Origin: Lateolabrax maculatus
Taxonomy: Eukaryota > Chordata > Actinopteri > Acropomatiformes > Lateolabracidae
Direction of reading: 5' to 3'
DNA length: 64,000 nucleotides
Assembly: GCA_031216445.1 (NCBI GenBank)
Contig: CM062210.1
Span: forward strand, 16,699,501 to 16,763,500
Shown here: positions 1-13,300 of the stretch, piece after piece
Layout: each line of letters starts with the position of its first letter
Numbering within the stretch: the first letter of the stretch is position 1
Translations under genes and position numbers: made by a program
The notes under the pieces: model-generated
Seen by the model: the letters and a program-made list of their open reading frames with translations, nothing else
What the model was told of the DNA's origin: nothing
Databases searched by the model: none

Positions 1-1656
1 AGCAAACTCCTACATCACTCAATGGGAAGGTGGGGTGCTGATATGAGACTAAAACGTAATACCTGTTTACTATGCACAATGGCAAGTGTGACATTTGTCC
101 AGATGGAGATGTTGTACATAAAGCTGCACTGTACTCTGCTGTAAAGAAGAGATTATTTTCTCACTTTTAAATGACCCTTCAACTCTGTCTGTGATGCTTG
201 TGCTTTCATTCATTGGCTAGACAGGTTTTAAATGTCTGAGTAAGAGGCCGTGATTGTCCTGATAATTACAGTCCTCTGTTGTGTGGAGCACCAGGCTTAG
301 CTGATGTAGAAAGCTACTCACATTTCATAATGTGGTCTACTCACATGAAAACAAATGGAAAGCAGGCATCTGAAGTGAACTATGCAATGTCTCTGTAACA
401 CAAGAAGTACAATAAAAATATATTTTTACTTATGCTAAAATTTCCTACAGTTGAGATAATTCTGCAGTTCATATTGTTTGCAACATGAGCCCTTGCTGTG
501 GGCAAGGTAGTAGTGGCTTTCCTAATGACAAGAACAACGTGGTAAAAGCATGAACGCCTTGATGATGTGTTGTGGTTTTACAGTAAGTTCGGACAAATTG
601 GAGTAGCACTTGTGAAAGGCAGCATAAAAACACACACAAACAAATACAGATCCTACATAAACATATTACTGTAAGTAGAACTTTTACTTCCAGGCTTAAT
701 TTTGAAATACGATAGTCCTCAAATGCACAATGCTTCTACTTTGACTTTACTTTGTCAATTCTTGTCCAAGCAATCACATATTATCACCAGCTAATGGATG
801 TTGTTACAGAACAGGACTCAGTTTGAGGATTTGCAAGCTATAAACACAGTGGACAAGGAAACAAAGCCCAACACCTTCCAAATACAGACACACATCTAGA
901 TTTTTGTCTTTAGCCAGCTTTCGTTCCCATTGTTTATGTCTCATGTATTTTTGAGTCCATCTTTACTGTTACCCTCTGTGGCTCAGCATTTCAGACATCA
1001 GTGTTTGTGGATTTTGGATGTTTGCCACAGTGATCCGTTGGAAAGTGGCTTTCATCAACTCTCTCCCTGCCTTTTCCCTTTGTCTGTCTGTGTCTATGTG
1101 TCTTTTTTCCTGATGAAGATCCAAAAGTTCAGTTCCTGTCACTCTTTTATTTTCCAATGTCTTATAGTTTCCAATGTCTTCCATATCTTCACAGCACTGC
1201 CAATTTACTGACAGTTTATTGTGTTAAAATACCTCAAAACGTTGCATTGCCAAAGGACCATTTATCATACAATCTATAGAATTTACAAAATCCGGATTGA
1301 TATCTATATGACCAAAGCTACATGATCTAAGTTGATTGTGTTATTTTGATGATCCGTTTGACAACCTGCTAACATCAGTTATTTCATTATTTTATACATA
1401 GTATCCTGTTTGCCAATTCCTCACTGTACTACTCAGTGTAAGTATAATGCAAAAAGTTTCTATAAAAAGTATGTGTTTATATATATATATATACTGTATA
1501 CAGCCAAGAGGCAGGAGAATTGCAGTTTGCTTTGACTGACCTAGGTTAACCTGTGGGGAAAGAAATTACTTCCAGTTGTGGCATTCACTGCACAACATAT
1601 CTTGACAGCACTACCTTTAGTCAGGTCATCATTAGGAGCTGTTACCTGACTAGAGG

Positions 1657-1712
1657 GACCTTGTGGCGCAATGGTACTGCGTCTGACTTCAAGATTTCAA
1701 GTCATTGTTAAA
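1657..1712 (+). pseudogene. decayed tRNA-Trp 5' half
   Basis: The first ~37 bases follow the tRNA-Trp copies nearby (GACCTTGTGGCGCAAtGGTA then GTCTGACTtC), with changes in the D arm. After the anticodon region the match dissolves and no T arm or 3' acceptor strand is present. The loop side reads TGACTT...AAGTCA, a small hairpin that resembles, in weaker form, the inverted repeat in the relic at 37.5 kb. It is not expected to give a functional tRNA. Confidence 0.7.
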
Positions 1713-1912
1713 GCCTGAAAATCAGTCTTACTATTCACATATCTATCACATTAGATTATGTTATACTGTGACAGGTTTTAATATCCCAGAATCTCTTGAA
1801 ATGATGCCAAAAAGTTGACTTTGTGAATCAAAAATTAAGTACAGGTGAAAGCAAATAGCTAAAGTATATGTGTGTTGTGCAGACAAATGGAGACTAAGAC
1901 ACACTCTTACAT

Positions 1913-1984
1913 GACCTTGTGGCGCAACGGTAGCGCGTCTGACTCCAGATCAGAAGGCTGCGTGTTCAAATCACGTCAGGGTCA
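1913..1984 (+). tRNA. tRNA-Trp (anticodon CCA)
   Basis: This is a 72-nt intronless cloverleaf. The acceptor strands GACCTTG and CAGGGTC pair with one T-G wobble, followed by discriminator A. The anticodon stem TCTGA/TCAGA encloses loop CTCCAGA with anticodon CCA, and the T loop is TTCAAAT. Internal A and B box promoters are present (TGGCGCAACGG and GTTCAAATC). TTTT at 1989-1992 would serve as a Pol III terminator. It lies in the same direction as the host intron and about 0.5 kb from a second copy. It differs from the 10.3 kb copy at three positions, one in each acceptor strand and one in the variable/T-arm region. Confidence 0.93.
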
Positions 1985-2488
1985 AAGGTTTTCGCGCAAA
2001 CTTCAGTACTTGTGAATACTTTGGGGAGGAAAGTTCCCAATCCATCTTCCTGATGCATTCACTAAACAATCCTGTTTACAGAAACAATCTGATTATTGGC
2101 AATAATGTGCAGAGAAAAAGGGAATAAAAGAGAGGCTATCATGGCTGAAATTTCACAGGGTCCTCTGATCTCGGTCTAATATTTAAAAGTTTAAAACTCT
2201 GAAGTCACTAAACTGACACGAGCAGACAGGCCCTGGGTGAACGCACACACATCTGATGGATGCTGATGTGAAAGGACAACACATGTAACAGAAGTTTTTA
2301 GTCTATGTCAAAGTGGGGGCCTTCTAGTGGGTAAATATGAATCTGAATGGTGTTTTATTTGTGCCTTTGACTTTTGAGTGCATCATTGTTCATGTAAACA
2401 GTTGGTGTAATAGATTCCCAGAATAATGTGTTCTGCTCTGTTCTTATCACAGTAACTTTACCAGAATACCTAACCTATCACAATACTT

Positions 2489-2560
2489 GTCCTTGTGGTG
2501 CAACGGTAGCGCGTCTGACTCCAGATCAGAAGGCTGCGTGTTCAAATCACGTCAGGGTCA
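2489..2560 (+). tRNA. tRNA-Trp (CCA) copy with one acceptor mismatch
   Basis: This is a 72-nt tRNA-Trp cloverleaf with the same anticodon arm and T arm as the copy at 1.9 kb. The 5' acceptor strand reads GTCCTTG, which puts a T-T mismatch at the second pair. The D stem has GTGC/GCGC, a tolerated wobble. TTTT at 2565-2568 is a possible terminator. It may be expressed weakly or be an early pseudogene. The tandem position suggests local duplication with the 1.9 kb copy. Confidence 0.8.
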
Positions 2561-3088
2561 ATGATTTTAAGGCCTCGTGTGTTCACAGTTAAAAGGGTGT
2601 ACAAAGGTATAGAACTTTCAAAAAAAGAAAGTAGAAGGTGCTACCATGGTGAATGAGATGAGACTGGTTGCATGGAGCTTTATGTGTTTTGCAAGAACGT
2701 TATTCATGTTGCCATTTAGACTGGCTGCTCTACTGTACAGTATGTGTGTGCTTCCATGGTGAGCTATAAACCTTCTTTTCTACCTTGACTAACATGCATA
2801 GGTGGGTGACAGAGCTGCAGAACTTGAGACATAATTGACCTAACAATTAATTACAAATAATTACAGTATGCCGGCTTCAGGTACCTGTTAAAAATGGTGA
2901 AAGCACTCTTTACTGGGTACATGAGCTAATTTCGTGCTTAGCAGTTGGAGCACAGATGTGGCGAGCATGGTGCACTGTCTCAACATGTGAGACCAAAGAG
3001 ATGCCACTCCCTCTCGCTGGCCTTTACACTCCTGGGATCTCAATAATGTCTGCTCTACATATGATGATCTGTAACCCACTGGGATTTG

Positions 3089-3090
<2 letters not shown>

Positions 3091-3119
<29 letters not shown>

Positions 3120-3144
3120 CCACACACACACACACACACACACA
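3091..3144. repeat. (CA)n microsatellite
   Basis: About 27 CA units with one CC interruption at 3119-3121. Chance open frames on both strands run through it and should be ignored as genes. Confidence 0.97.
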
Positions 3145-5620
3145 GTTCTCTCACAATGAACACTGAGCCTCCCTCCTGTCTTGGGTGTGAAGGGTGAGGT
3201 GTATGCTCTTGTGTAAACTGTGTAAGAGGGTTACAAGCAAACTCGTCAGTACGAATCTTTACTGTCTTTACGTCAGGGCTTCTGGACTGAACATGTTCTC
3301 TTAGGTCACATTACACAGTCACCATTACCAACCTGAATTGCAAATATAACCTCTTTGTAGATATTCGATAGTATTCAGATTTTAAAAGTGACAGTGTACA
3401 TTTTGGGATGAATACCCATGGTATAGCTCCTTACTGACATTTAACTGTGTAACTAAACTAATCAGTTTTCTCTATTCCGTGGCAAACTACGGATTACATC
3501 AGTCAAACAAACACCCTTCATCTATATTTTACATTCCAAAACTCGACACTCGACACCCCATCCCGCGTTCTCACCATCCACAGATACGACGACTTCCTGA
3601 CTGACTGAAGTTTACTCTTGTTTCCATGGCTGCTGTATGTGGATTGGAGTTGGAGTTTGACTATTTGTCAACATGAGCATTGACACTATGTTTCTATTTT
3701 AGTACACAATAAGTAGTACATAATGATGTTTGTTCCACATTTAGACCCCAGGCACCTCCTCCTTCATGGACACAAAAACAAATCTTTGAAAACACTCTTT
3801 GACCTCTCTCTGTTCCACATCTGCAGTCTGTGAAAGAGCTGTGTGTGTCGTGACATCTCCACTGCGGGTTGTCTGTTCTTGGTGATTCACCCTGTGCTCT
3901 GTGTTTCTCTTGGCTTGTTTAGAGGTCCCATCTGGCAAGCATAACCTCTACGCTTATGAAATAATAAACAAAAGTGTGCCGAAATTGTGCTGACTGTTGC
4001 CTCTATAAGTAGTCAAAGAGTGCTCGACCAGTTTTACTGAACCAACAGGCCTTCACTTGCACTGACTCTCAGTTCAGTTTGCAGCATTTTGTAGCCAATG
4101 TTAGACATTGTTAGAGCAAAAACTGGCCAGCTAAGCTGTCTTTGCTTTGCCGGTTGAAAATAACGGGGATTTATTCCGTTGCTCAGTTATTGTTGTGAAT
4201 GTTGATTTCGGCTCTTTTGCATTACATTATCATTCATCGTTCTCGTCTTCCTGTCTTGGTTTTGTTGTCTGTACACACATACTGTTGCACATTGTCACTC
4301 ATTGTTTTCCTTAAATCTAGACTAAAGCTTGTAAGCATGTCAAGAAAATGACACACTGGCAATGAATCATGGGTAATCAATAACTTTATTTAAATTCTGA
4401 CCAAATCTGATTGTTCCTCTTCCCAGTCCAAGGCTGAGCAGATGGCCTGGATGGGACTTCTCCCTCAGGGTCTGAGACTAAAATGTCCTTTCAGTAACAT
4501 GACACCCTCACTCTCTGTTTCCGTTGGTTGATTTCTGAAAAGAATTTGAAACTGACACACAGACCCTTTATCAACCCCCTTAAGGTAATTGTTCTTTGCT
4601 TTCTCCGGTTCAGAGGGAGGTCAGAGGTCCGAGTCAATTAGAGAACTGTGTCCTGTAGCATAATAATTCTGTGTTTTGCAAAGGACACTTTAGTCGGGCA
4701 ACTGAGACAAAGTAATATCACTTCTTACAGCCCCTTGCTGCCTGGTAGTGCTTACCTGCTCATTAAGGTTTATTAGCTTCTATGAATTAGTAAGCCATTT
4801 AACCATATCTGTATTGCAAAGTAATTTGTACTGTAACCATTTGTATTCCACAGGGTGTTCTTTAAGCCAGGGATATATTATCTTTTATTTATTTTTAATT
4901 GTAGCTTTATGGTAGCAAATACATTCACGCTTATAATTCCACATACAATTACACATGTATGTTGCCAAATCAAGCTGTTACTTTGCATGTCCCATATTCC
5001 CAGAAGGTTTTGATGCCCAAGACAGTAGATGTGTGTAAAATGTGTGTGCATGTGTGAGTAAAGCCCTCCCGCTGTTAATGACCACTTGTCTCAGATGGGA
5101 TGAAACTGGCTAGCTGCCCGAACAGGCTACCTATCCTGGCACTCCAGACAGAGTGCTAATAAACATGATAATAAAAACTTGACTTAGGGTTACAAGCCAA
5201 CATGCTCGCTGCTGCCAAAGCTTAAGCACAGACTGTGAGCTCTCTACAGTTCAAAATCCAGTCCTCGTTTGTTTTTGTTTTATCACTGACTGAATAAAAG
5301 GTTAATTTGTATGTCAATTATGCATAACTACAGTAACCTACATTCTGGCAAGTAATACATGTAAATAACTTCAGCCCACTTATTGATGTTACTTCTCAGT
5401 CTGTCATACAACAACACACTGCTGTGTCTGTCTGTCATGCCTCTTAATCACTGGCACATCCTGTCTTTACTCTTTAATTGGCTTAATGATGTATCATTAT
5501 GAAACTACCCAGTGAGATCCTCATGTGATATTGTCTGTTTTAATTTGTGAGTGAAACCTTCAGCGAAGCAGCGGTTCCAGCCCATGCTGAGCCATGAGGC
5601 AGCATGTCTGGCCTGTGCGG

Positions 5621-5647
5621 ACACACACACACACACGCGCGCGCACA
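5621..5647. repeat. (CA)n/(CG)n microsatellite followed by a T tract
   Basis: A CA run grades into GCGCGC and is followed after about a dozen bases by a poly-T tract at about 5659-5674. The alternating purine-pyrimidine CG/CA run can adopt Z-DNA in principle. Confidence 0.9.
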
Positions 5648-8169
5648 GTCCGACCTGCTTTTTTTTTTTTTTTTCCAGACCAGATGCTTTGCTTTCCACG
5701 CTGTACTTATCATGAGGGGTGATATGTGCAGTTGTAGTCCTGGAGAAACAAGGTTTAGAGACTACAAATCCCCTACTCAAGCAGATCACACAGCAGGGGA
5801 CACGACTACAGAGGTTTATCAAAGCATACAACTCATCCTAAATCTGAGAGCTTGGAATCAGGTGTCTTTTATCTAAAGAATGTCTGTGCCTTTGACTTAT
5901 AGTGACAGTAGGATATTTTCTCTGGCTCTCTGCTTCTCTCCCCTCCACAGCCGAATGAGACTCTAGAGAACTGACAGTAGTCTCTGCTCTGGCTCAGTGT
6001 GTGTAGGTGTGGCAGTCAGAAATGTGGAGGGTCTCTGTGTTAAGAAGCTGCAGGATTTGGCTCGGTGTTTGACAGCCTGGCCCGTATTACCAGCTTGATC
6101 TCTTGCTAACCTCTCTGGCATTTAAACTGCCACTTGTTTAGTGCACACAGTAGGGAAATGTTAACTGTTGGCCAAAAGAAATATACATATATCTCTTTTA
6201 GCCTTTCACATGTGCCTGCACTATAAACATATCCATCTTACAAAACCATTCCTGGGAGTTGACTGTTTTAAAATGATGTTTCTTAGTACAACTAAACATT
6301 TCTGCCAGTTGTGTGGGAAACCTTAGCTTGTTTCCATGTGAAAAAGGAGTTGGGAGGACAGATTAATTAACAAACTTGGTTCTTCTGGGCTTCCTGAGCA
6401 CTTTGTTCGGTCTAAATGCAAAATGTTGTTTACAGCAACTGGGCTACTAACCCACATACTGTACATGCAACTGAATTGTTGAATGAGCTGAATGATTTAT
6501 CATAAAGTATGTGTATTGGAACAATGACAACGAGTGAATGAGGAAGAAAGTTTCAGGGTTGGATTTGTAGTTGGCCCATTTTTGAGAGCAGCCAGCCAAT
6601 ATTGTAGACATTGCCAAGGTAGGCTGATAACAACTGTCCTAGATGCTGATTTTGTATTTACAAGTGCCTGAAACTGTATTGAGTGCAGTCAAACTGTGTA
6701 CACTGAACTGATATGAAGTTTCAAGTTAGCTCATTGTGTTTTATGCTTGATATGTAAGTTGATTTAATGAAAGTGAAAATCTGATTTTACTTGATGTGTG
6801 GTTTATTTATGTAGTGCGTGGTGGAATAATCTGCCTTAGTTCGGAAAACCCCCGTCTTTTTTCTGTCAGGGTGGAGTAGATGCATTTTTCTCTCAGAAGC
6901 CAAGTTGTAAAGTTTTATGCATGTATGTGTGCTGCCCAATTACAGTGTCTGCAGCTCATTACAATGTAAAATGTGTGAAAATCTTTTAAATTTAATCAAA
7001 CTAAACTTAAACCTTGAAAGTTCTTCATGGCCATTAAATATAGCGTTTGAGTCTCCAGTACAGTTTCTTTGTATCATGCTGTAAACTATGGGCGTGCTCC
7101 TATGGAGCGTAACATGCAGGAGGCCTCCAGTGAGTGGAGAGCTGCATGTATGTTTGTAGCAAGGTGTCATATTTCTCTCAGGCTGCGGTCGCTTTGTGCA
7201 GGCAGGGCATCAATAATGCAGAGACCCTTGAGGTGACTTTGTCTCAGAGGAATACCAGTCCAAGGCTTCCCTTAGACTAGTTCTTTAGCCCATTACTATC
7301 TGCCTACACACAGACACACTGTACTCAGCCCCCAGTTTGGAACTGCGACTTTCCACTAGGAAGCAATTGTTATGCCCCAAAGGAGCGTTCAGTCTATTTT
7401 AGTGAGCTAAAACAAACCTGCTGAACTAAACTAAACTGGAAAATCAACTACGGTCTTCCACAGACAGGAGTTTTCACTCAACCCCAATGTATGATGTCAA
7501 CCAGACGACTCGTCTGTTGGGTTGGGTAGGGCCAAGGAAGGCTTTTATAAACAACCAGGAATTAGCCTAGCTCTTTATGAATTAGCAGTTTCATCTCCGT
7601 GGGGCAATTTGGGCTGTCACTATAGCAGAGCTGCCTAAATTCCTCATTCAGTAGTTGTTTGACTACAGCTTATTAAGAATGACATAAAAGCCATTCGCTC
7701 AGGATTTTGGTGAATATATCAGTAAACTTAGCTGTTTATTGATAATGAGTATTTTGCAAGGCTTTTGTTTGCCTCAACAGCATATTCTTCAACTGGCGTT
7801 GTTTTTTAGGTGTGTTTGTGTGTGTGTGTGAGAGTATGTGTGTATAGTATGCACACACCCACCTATCAGCCCTGATTACAAAACAGTATGTCATTAATAT
7901 TAATTATTTTATTTGTCTGTGGCAATAAAACGTTGACACACTGACACTCTTGATCTAAGATGTAAGTACTTTTACATCTAGGACTTTTTTTGTCTTTCAC
8001 ACAAATGCATTGAATGCGTAAGCTGCACTACATGTGACCTTGCAGTAGTAGTAGCAGTAGCTTGCTACTGTCCTATATCCTATCTATTTTGCATTTGTTT
8101 TACTTTCTCCTGATAGCAACAGTGAACGTTTTGGCAAAGATAAGAAGTTAGGGAGGTGTGTGCCTCTCC

Positions 8170-8194
8170 GTGTGTGTGTGTGTGTGTGTGTGTG
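8170..8194. repeat. (GT)n microsatellite
   Basis: Uninterrupted GT run of 25 bases. Confidence 0.95.
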
Positions 8195-8859
8195 ACAGAA
8201 AGCGTTCATGACACTAGTGTTTATGACTCACAGGGGAGAACATAAACTCCATAAATCACAGCCGTTATTATGCTGCAGAGCGCAAACTCTAAAAGTGGGA
8301 GGTTGAGAGGTTGAACTACTGGGTTGAAATGATGATTCACAGGGCCTGTACTCCCAGAGGTCAGAGGTCACAGCCTAATGGTGGAGACTAAGCTCTTTGC
8401 CCAGGCGGTGAAAATCTGGAGATGGTGCAGTCCTCTTTAAATGACTTGTTTAGTATTTAGTGCAATTTTGGTGGTTATCTCTTCATTTTCACACTGTTCA
8501 CTCTGGACCATTTCATGACTTGATGGATAGTCTTTCCAATAAAAGTTAATATAGTTAAACCACAATAACATATAATATTACCTTTTTTTCTAAAACAGAA
8601 CAACATCAGCTCAACAAACTCAACTTCACCTGACTTCACGCATTATTAAAGTTTTTATGACTGACCCAACACAGACGAATGTCAACCATAAAATATATTA
8701 GACACACATCTCAAAGGACACAGGTAACATTTTACATTGTCTAAACCAGAGCACAACTACAAAAAGCAACATATTCTTGCTTTAGCTGAAATCACAGTTC
8801 CACATCAATGAGCTCCAAGTATAAGGCCAGTGAAACATTCATCAATCCACAAGCATGTT

Positions 8860-8936
8860 GGCTCGAGTAGAGTTTGAACCACAGACCTTTTCAGTCGGGA
8901 GGCAGCTGTTCTAACAGCTGAGCTACAGCACCTGCC
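8860..8936 (-). repeat. tRNA-derived SINE head or tRNA pseudogene
   Basis: Read on the minus strand, an A box TAGCTCAGCTG (8915-8925) is followed about 45 bases later by a B box GGTTCAAACTC (8870-8880), the spacing of a tRNA-type Pol III promoter. The arm pairing is poor: I cannot close a full acceptor stem or assign an anticodon with confidence. This fits a tRNA-derived SINE head or a decayed tRNA better than a working gene. No SINE body or tail was recognised downstream. Confidence 0.55.
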
Positions 8937-10294
8937 AGGAAACCTACTCAGCACAAACCTACAGTTTCCTAAAGTATGATTACCACCAAACATCTGTGTG
9001 AGCTGAAAAGTCTTGCGAAAGCAGATGGTTGCATTGACTCAGGCAACTAGAATTATCAGTACAGTGCTGTCATGATCACAAAAGCTGACCGTTGTAAGGA
9101 TCAAAATAGCGGCCATCTAACTATGAGGCAGCAACACAAACCAGTGACCCAACATGCCTCCCAGCAAACTGACCTGCAAAGACACTCACTTTCCTGAGGA
9201 GAAGTTTAACTAGCCAAACACCACTCACCTGTGTCAACTGGATAGTTGTGTAGTTCACTGTTTTAATTTTTGGTTCAATGTATATCTATGCCAAGGTTAT
9301 AACGGATGATGACATTATAGAGTTATCTGATTTGAGATTAGGCTCTCTGATTAGCACTGAAGCATTGTCTTTCTGCTGAAGCAAGCTGAATTTTCTGCAG
9401 AAAAGTTTTAGGTTTATTAACCTGTTTTAAAACATGCAAAGAATTCTTAGGCCTTTGTTTTCGCATATCTGCCACAAGTAAGTTGTTGCCTGTGGGAGCC
9501 TGTAAACCTGACGTTAAGGACAGAAAATGTAAAACATGGAAAAGAACCTTCATGTGAAACAAGTTCTATAAATCATAATATGTTTTCTTGTGCATGTTGC
9601 ATACATCAGGGTGAGCAGCAACCATGACCAAACTTTTACTGAAAGAAAGTACTCAAGTTGATCAAGTTGGGAAATGGAAGCACTGAATGAAATTACATTT
9701 AACAGAGAGAAGTCTGGTATGAAATTGCCATGAACAGATATCGCACATCACTCTCACTCTGAATGAATTTAAACAGTTTCTACAGTTTATGGACATTCTT
9801 TGACTTTTCTGGCTATATAACGCACTGCACTGATTGCACTTTAACACTTTAACAACACCTTTAAAACAGTGATAAGATAATGAACACAGTATTTTTCTTC
9901 TGTGTGACTCTTTTGTCAGCTCTTCTTATCACATATCACCCACTTTCTCAGTTTACATGGCAAGGCTTGTTGGTGCCATCTTTGGAAGCTTACAGACACG
10001 GTCATATTTCATCTGTCCTGTAAACTGCTTGTGGTTTGTGAAACTGCATAATGGTTTGCTCTCTGTACAGGATCATCTTTAGATGTTTGACATTACCTAC
10101 TGCTAAGTAATGAGTAACATCTCTCCAAATCTTTGCAGAAACCCACAAGGATGACTGGCATCTCTCTTTTGCCTTCATTAATTGGTGCGTCATACAGAGC
10201 TAATCCTCTTTCACTTTCCACTTATTACTGTGACTAATCTGTGGTGATGGTGAATCCACAGCTGGAGTGAAGTATGTCAGGCTTTGAAAAACTC

Positions 10295-10366
10295 TGACCC
10301 CGACGTGATTTGAACACGCAACCTTCTGATCTGGAGTCAGACGCGCTACCGTTGCGCCACGAGGTC
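10295..10366 (-). tRNA. tRNA-Trp (anticodon CCA), canonical
   Basis: On the minus strand this is a 72-nt tRNA with acceptor GACCTCG/CGGGGTC, discriminator A, D arm TGGCGCAACGGTAGCGCG, anticodon loop CTCCAGA and T loop TTCAAAT. It equals the standard vertebrate tRNA-Trp as I know it, with full pairing apart from one T-G wobble. A T5 terminator lies just downstream on its strand (AAAAA at 10287-10291 on +). It is antisense to pard3. It has the same tRNA body as the copy at 18.0 kb but different flanks, so it is not a very recent local duplication. Confidence 0.95.
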
Positions 10367-13300
10367 CTGCTGCCTCCCTGTCCAAGTAGATTCTCCAGGT
10401 CATATGCCCCCCGTGGGAGTAGCGACACTTGCAGATACTAATGCAGCAATCATAAACACATAGAGGCACGAGTTCTCTATTTCTCACACACACTTTCTCA
10501 CACCCTCCTCCCATTTTCCTCTGGGGCACCAGTCTTTGTGTGGTCTTTGACAGGAACAGGCAATCCCCTCTGGTACAAAGACACAGATAATGGGGTGAAG
10601 AGAGCTATTGTCTGGGCTTATGTCGGAAGTGTGTGCGTGTGTGTCTGCGTGTAACACAGAGAACAACTACCTCTCTGTTTCCCCTCACCTTCTACAGCGG
10701 ATCAGATAAGCTGATACCTGATCAGACTAGGGTGGCGGTATGTCACTCACTCAGTGTATGAATGAATGAGTAAAGCTCACTAGTGTGACTAAACAGGACA
10801 CTGGGGCAGGAGCTAAATGACTGGCAGACAATACACAAGGGCACGCCCTGCATATCTGCTCATATCCGCTCCGTCCAATTTAAAAGTATTTTAACCTGCT
10901 GATCTGTTCAGCTGCAACGTAGCGGGGATTGTTCTGTGACTGCATGTTAGGCCCTCAGATCACTTTTTTTCATGTCCTGTTTTCATGTTCCTCTGTTGCA
11001 TTTGCTACATTTTGCCACACATGTAAACAGATCTCCTATTTACATACTCCCCATGATACTTAACCGGCTCTTTTTGCACTACTGCTGCTCCATTTGCTAC
11101 ACTCTCATCTCATTTAAGTGAAACCAAGTATGCTGTGCTGTTGCGTTTGGCAATGACACGGGAAGACAGTTGAAGCTGCTCCCCTTACATTTGCACTTAC
11201 TAGTGAAATAGGGATCTTAATTATAGTCACGCTTGACTATAAAGTTCTCAAGTACTTGCAATATGTTGCCATACCTGCCAAGTGTCATATCTTAGGTTTT
11301 AATGCCTTAGCTGGTATCTCATGGTTTCATTGTGACAATCCCACTGACTATCAGAGTATCAAGGAAAATGAAAGTGTGCATTGTAATTCTAGTCCCATGA
11401 TGCTATAGCACTGTTGAGTGCTTCAGTTGCTGTTGTTATGGAGTTGTATGTGTGGCTGACCTTTCAAACACTTTGTACCTGACCTGAGGACATTGCTTCA
11501 AGTTTAGCACTAGGATGCAGTGTTACACATCACATGACATGGATGTAACACAAGTTACACTGGTTTTTACACATCAGTAATCCTTCCTCCTGTTTGCAGC
11601 ACATTCTGTATGTGCTGTTCTCACATTATGCTCCACACATACATGGCTCAGAGTGACTATAAGTTGTACTTAACAATTGGACAGATATGTTACGTTTCAG
11701 TGGTTTTTGTCACTTTGTTAATGAAATAATGCAGCGCTTGGCTATTGTCTCTGTTTTCAAAATTAATTATGTAACGGGGTGTTAGTGTGGTCTGGGAAGG
11801 GAAAGTCCGTTCTTTTCAGACGGTGACACTTGGTTGCACTTGAGAACAACAACAGTTTGGACCTGGTGTGTGGATCTGATGTGGGTTTTGTTCCTCTGAT
11901 GGACGTTTCCATGGTCAAAATGACCTCAAGACAAAAACAGTATTGAGAACGTTATTTGCCACAATAAAAGATAAATGTTCAGCCTGTTTCTGGAGGGAGT
12001 TTACATGATGAGAGTAGCAGTATATTTTTGGATGCTTGAAAATAATATGATCCCATTTAGGTAAATGTCTTTCCACTTGCTGGCTGAAGGCCAGGGCAGA
12101 TTACTTGGGTCCTCTGTGTACAGGGTTTAGGTTTTGTCTAAGTGCATGAAGCAATGTATTGGAAAAGAAGTTGTAGAGAAACACAAATACAAAGCTGAAA
12201 AAATTAAGAAAGCTACATAACTGTGCAAGAGCCAATCTTGCATAACGTGTTGATTTAGTAGCAGAGATAATGGTAACAAAGTGAGCTGAGGTTGACTGCT
12301 GAGTGGGCTAACACTTTATCAGCTCTACAGCTGTCCTCCCTACCCACTGTTACTGTACACTACAGTAATACAAAAAATTGCACAAAAGATTGCACAAAAC
12401 AATGCACTCTTTGTTGGATGGATCTGTCCCTTTACTGCTTCTCTGCAGTCCATTTGTATTGGTTTCAACACTATGTGTGTTCAACGTTTGATTAAGCCCA
12501 TATGTGTTCAAATGTGATAGATGTGATCAAAGTTAATTTACTAACGTATACTTTAGGTTGCTCTTAAACTACTCTGAAACTCATCGAATTTCCATGTCAG
12601 CAAGAATGTAATAGATATTCATCATTATATTTAAAGTTATTGTTTTTAATTCCACTATAAATTAATCAGATCATGTAGCATCTTTCAAGATCGTGCTCTG
12701 TGACCATATGACTTGGTTCAAAATAATCTGTTATTATCACCCATCATTGGGAAGGAAAACCATGTTTTAAATATGAGTACAACATTAAAAGACATGTCCT
12801 ACATATTCTCATCAGTAGCACAGGTCTTTGGGATTTGAGAAAAAGAAGGAATGATATTTAGAAGTAGGTTTAAGAGGGTATTTGATCTGTGTGTGTTTTA
12901 CGTGAGCTGAATGGCTAACATGACCAGCTGTATCTTCCTAGGAGGTCTTACTAATACCTACAAGTATCCACTAGGGAAAAAACCCTTTAGCCCTGTGTGT
13001 GTGTATCAGTTAAGACCTTGGTATTTACACCAAAGTATTCAGTGATGACCCCCAAAACAAAATCCAACCCAAGCCCTGTTAGTGATTATTTCTCTGCTAA
13101 CACTCAAGTAATAAAGAGTCTTTGGCTTGCTGGAAGCAAAGCACCACGGATGTAAGGCTCCTTCATCATTTTCACCAAGTCAAATCTAAACAGCATTTAT
13201 GAAAGGCTTTCCTTCCATCCCAACTGTATTTCTGGGATTAAGTTATGTGGCTGAGCTTCTCTCAGAATCATATTTGTTCATCGTAATCCATCAGAGGAAC

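Noticed and set aside
2888..3163. Open frames on both strands across the CA repeat
   Set aside because: The frames exist because CA/GT repeats lack stops in some frames; residues are runs of HT, VC or similar with no family motif. The same applies near 27.7, 30.4, 41.2, 44.6, 52.9 and 60.2 kb.
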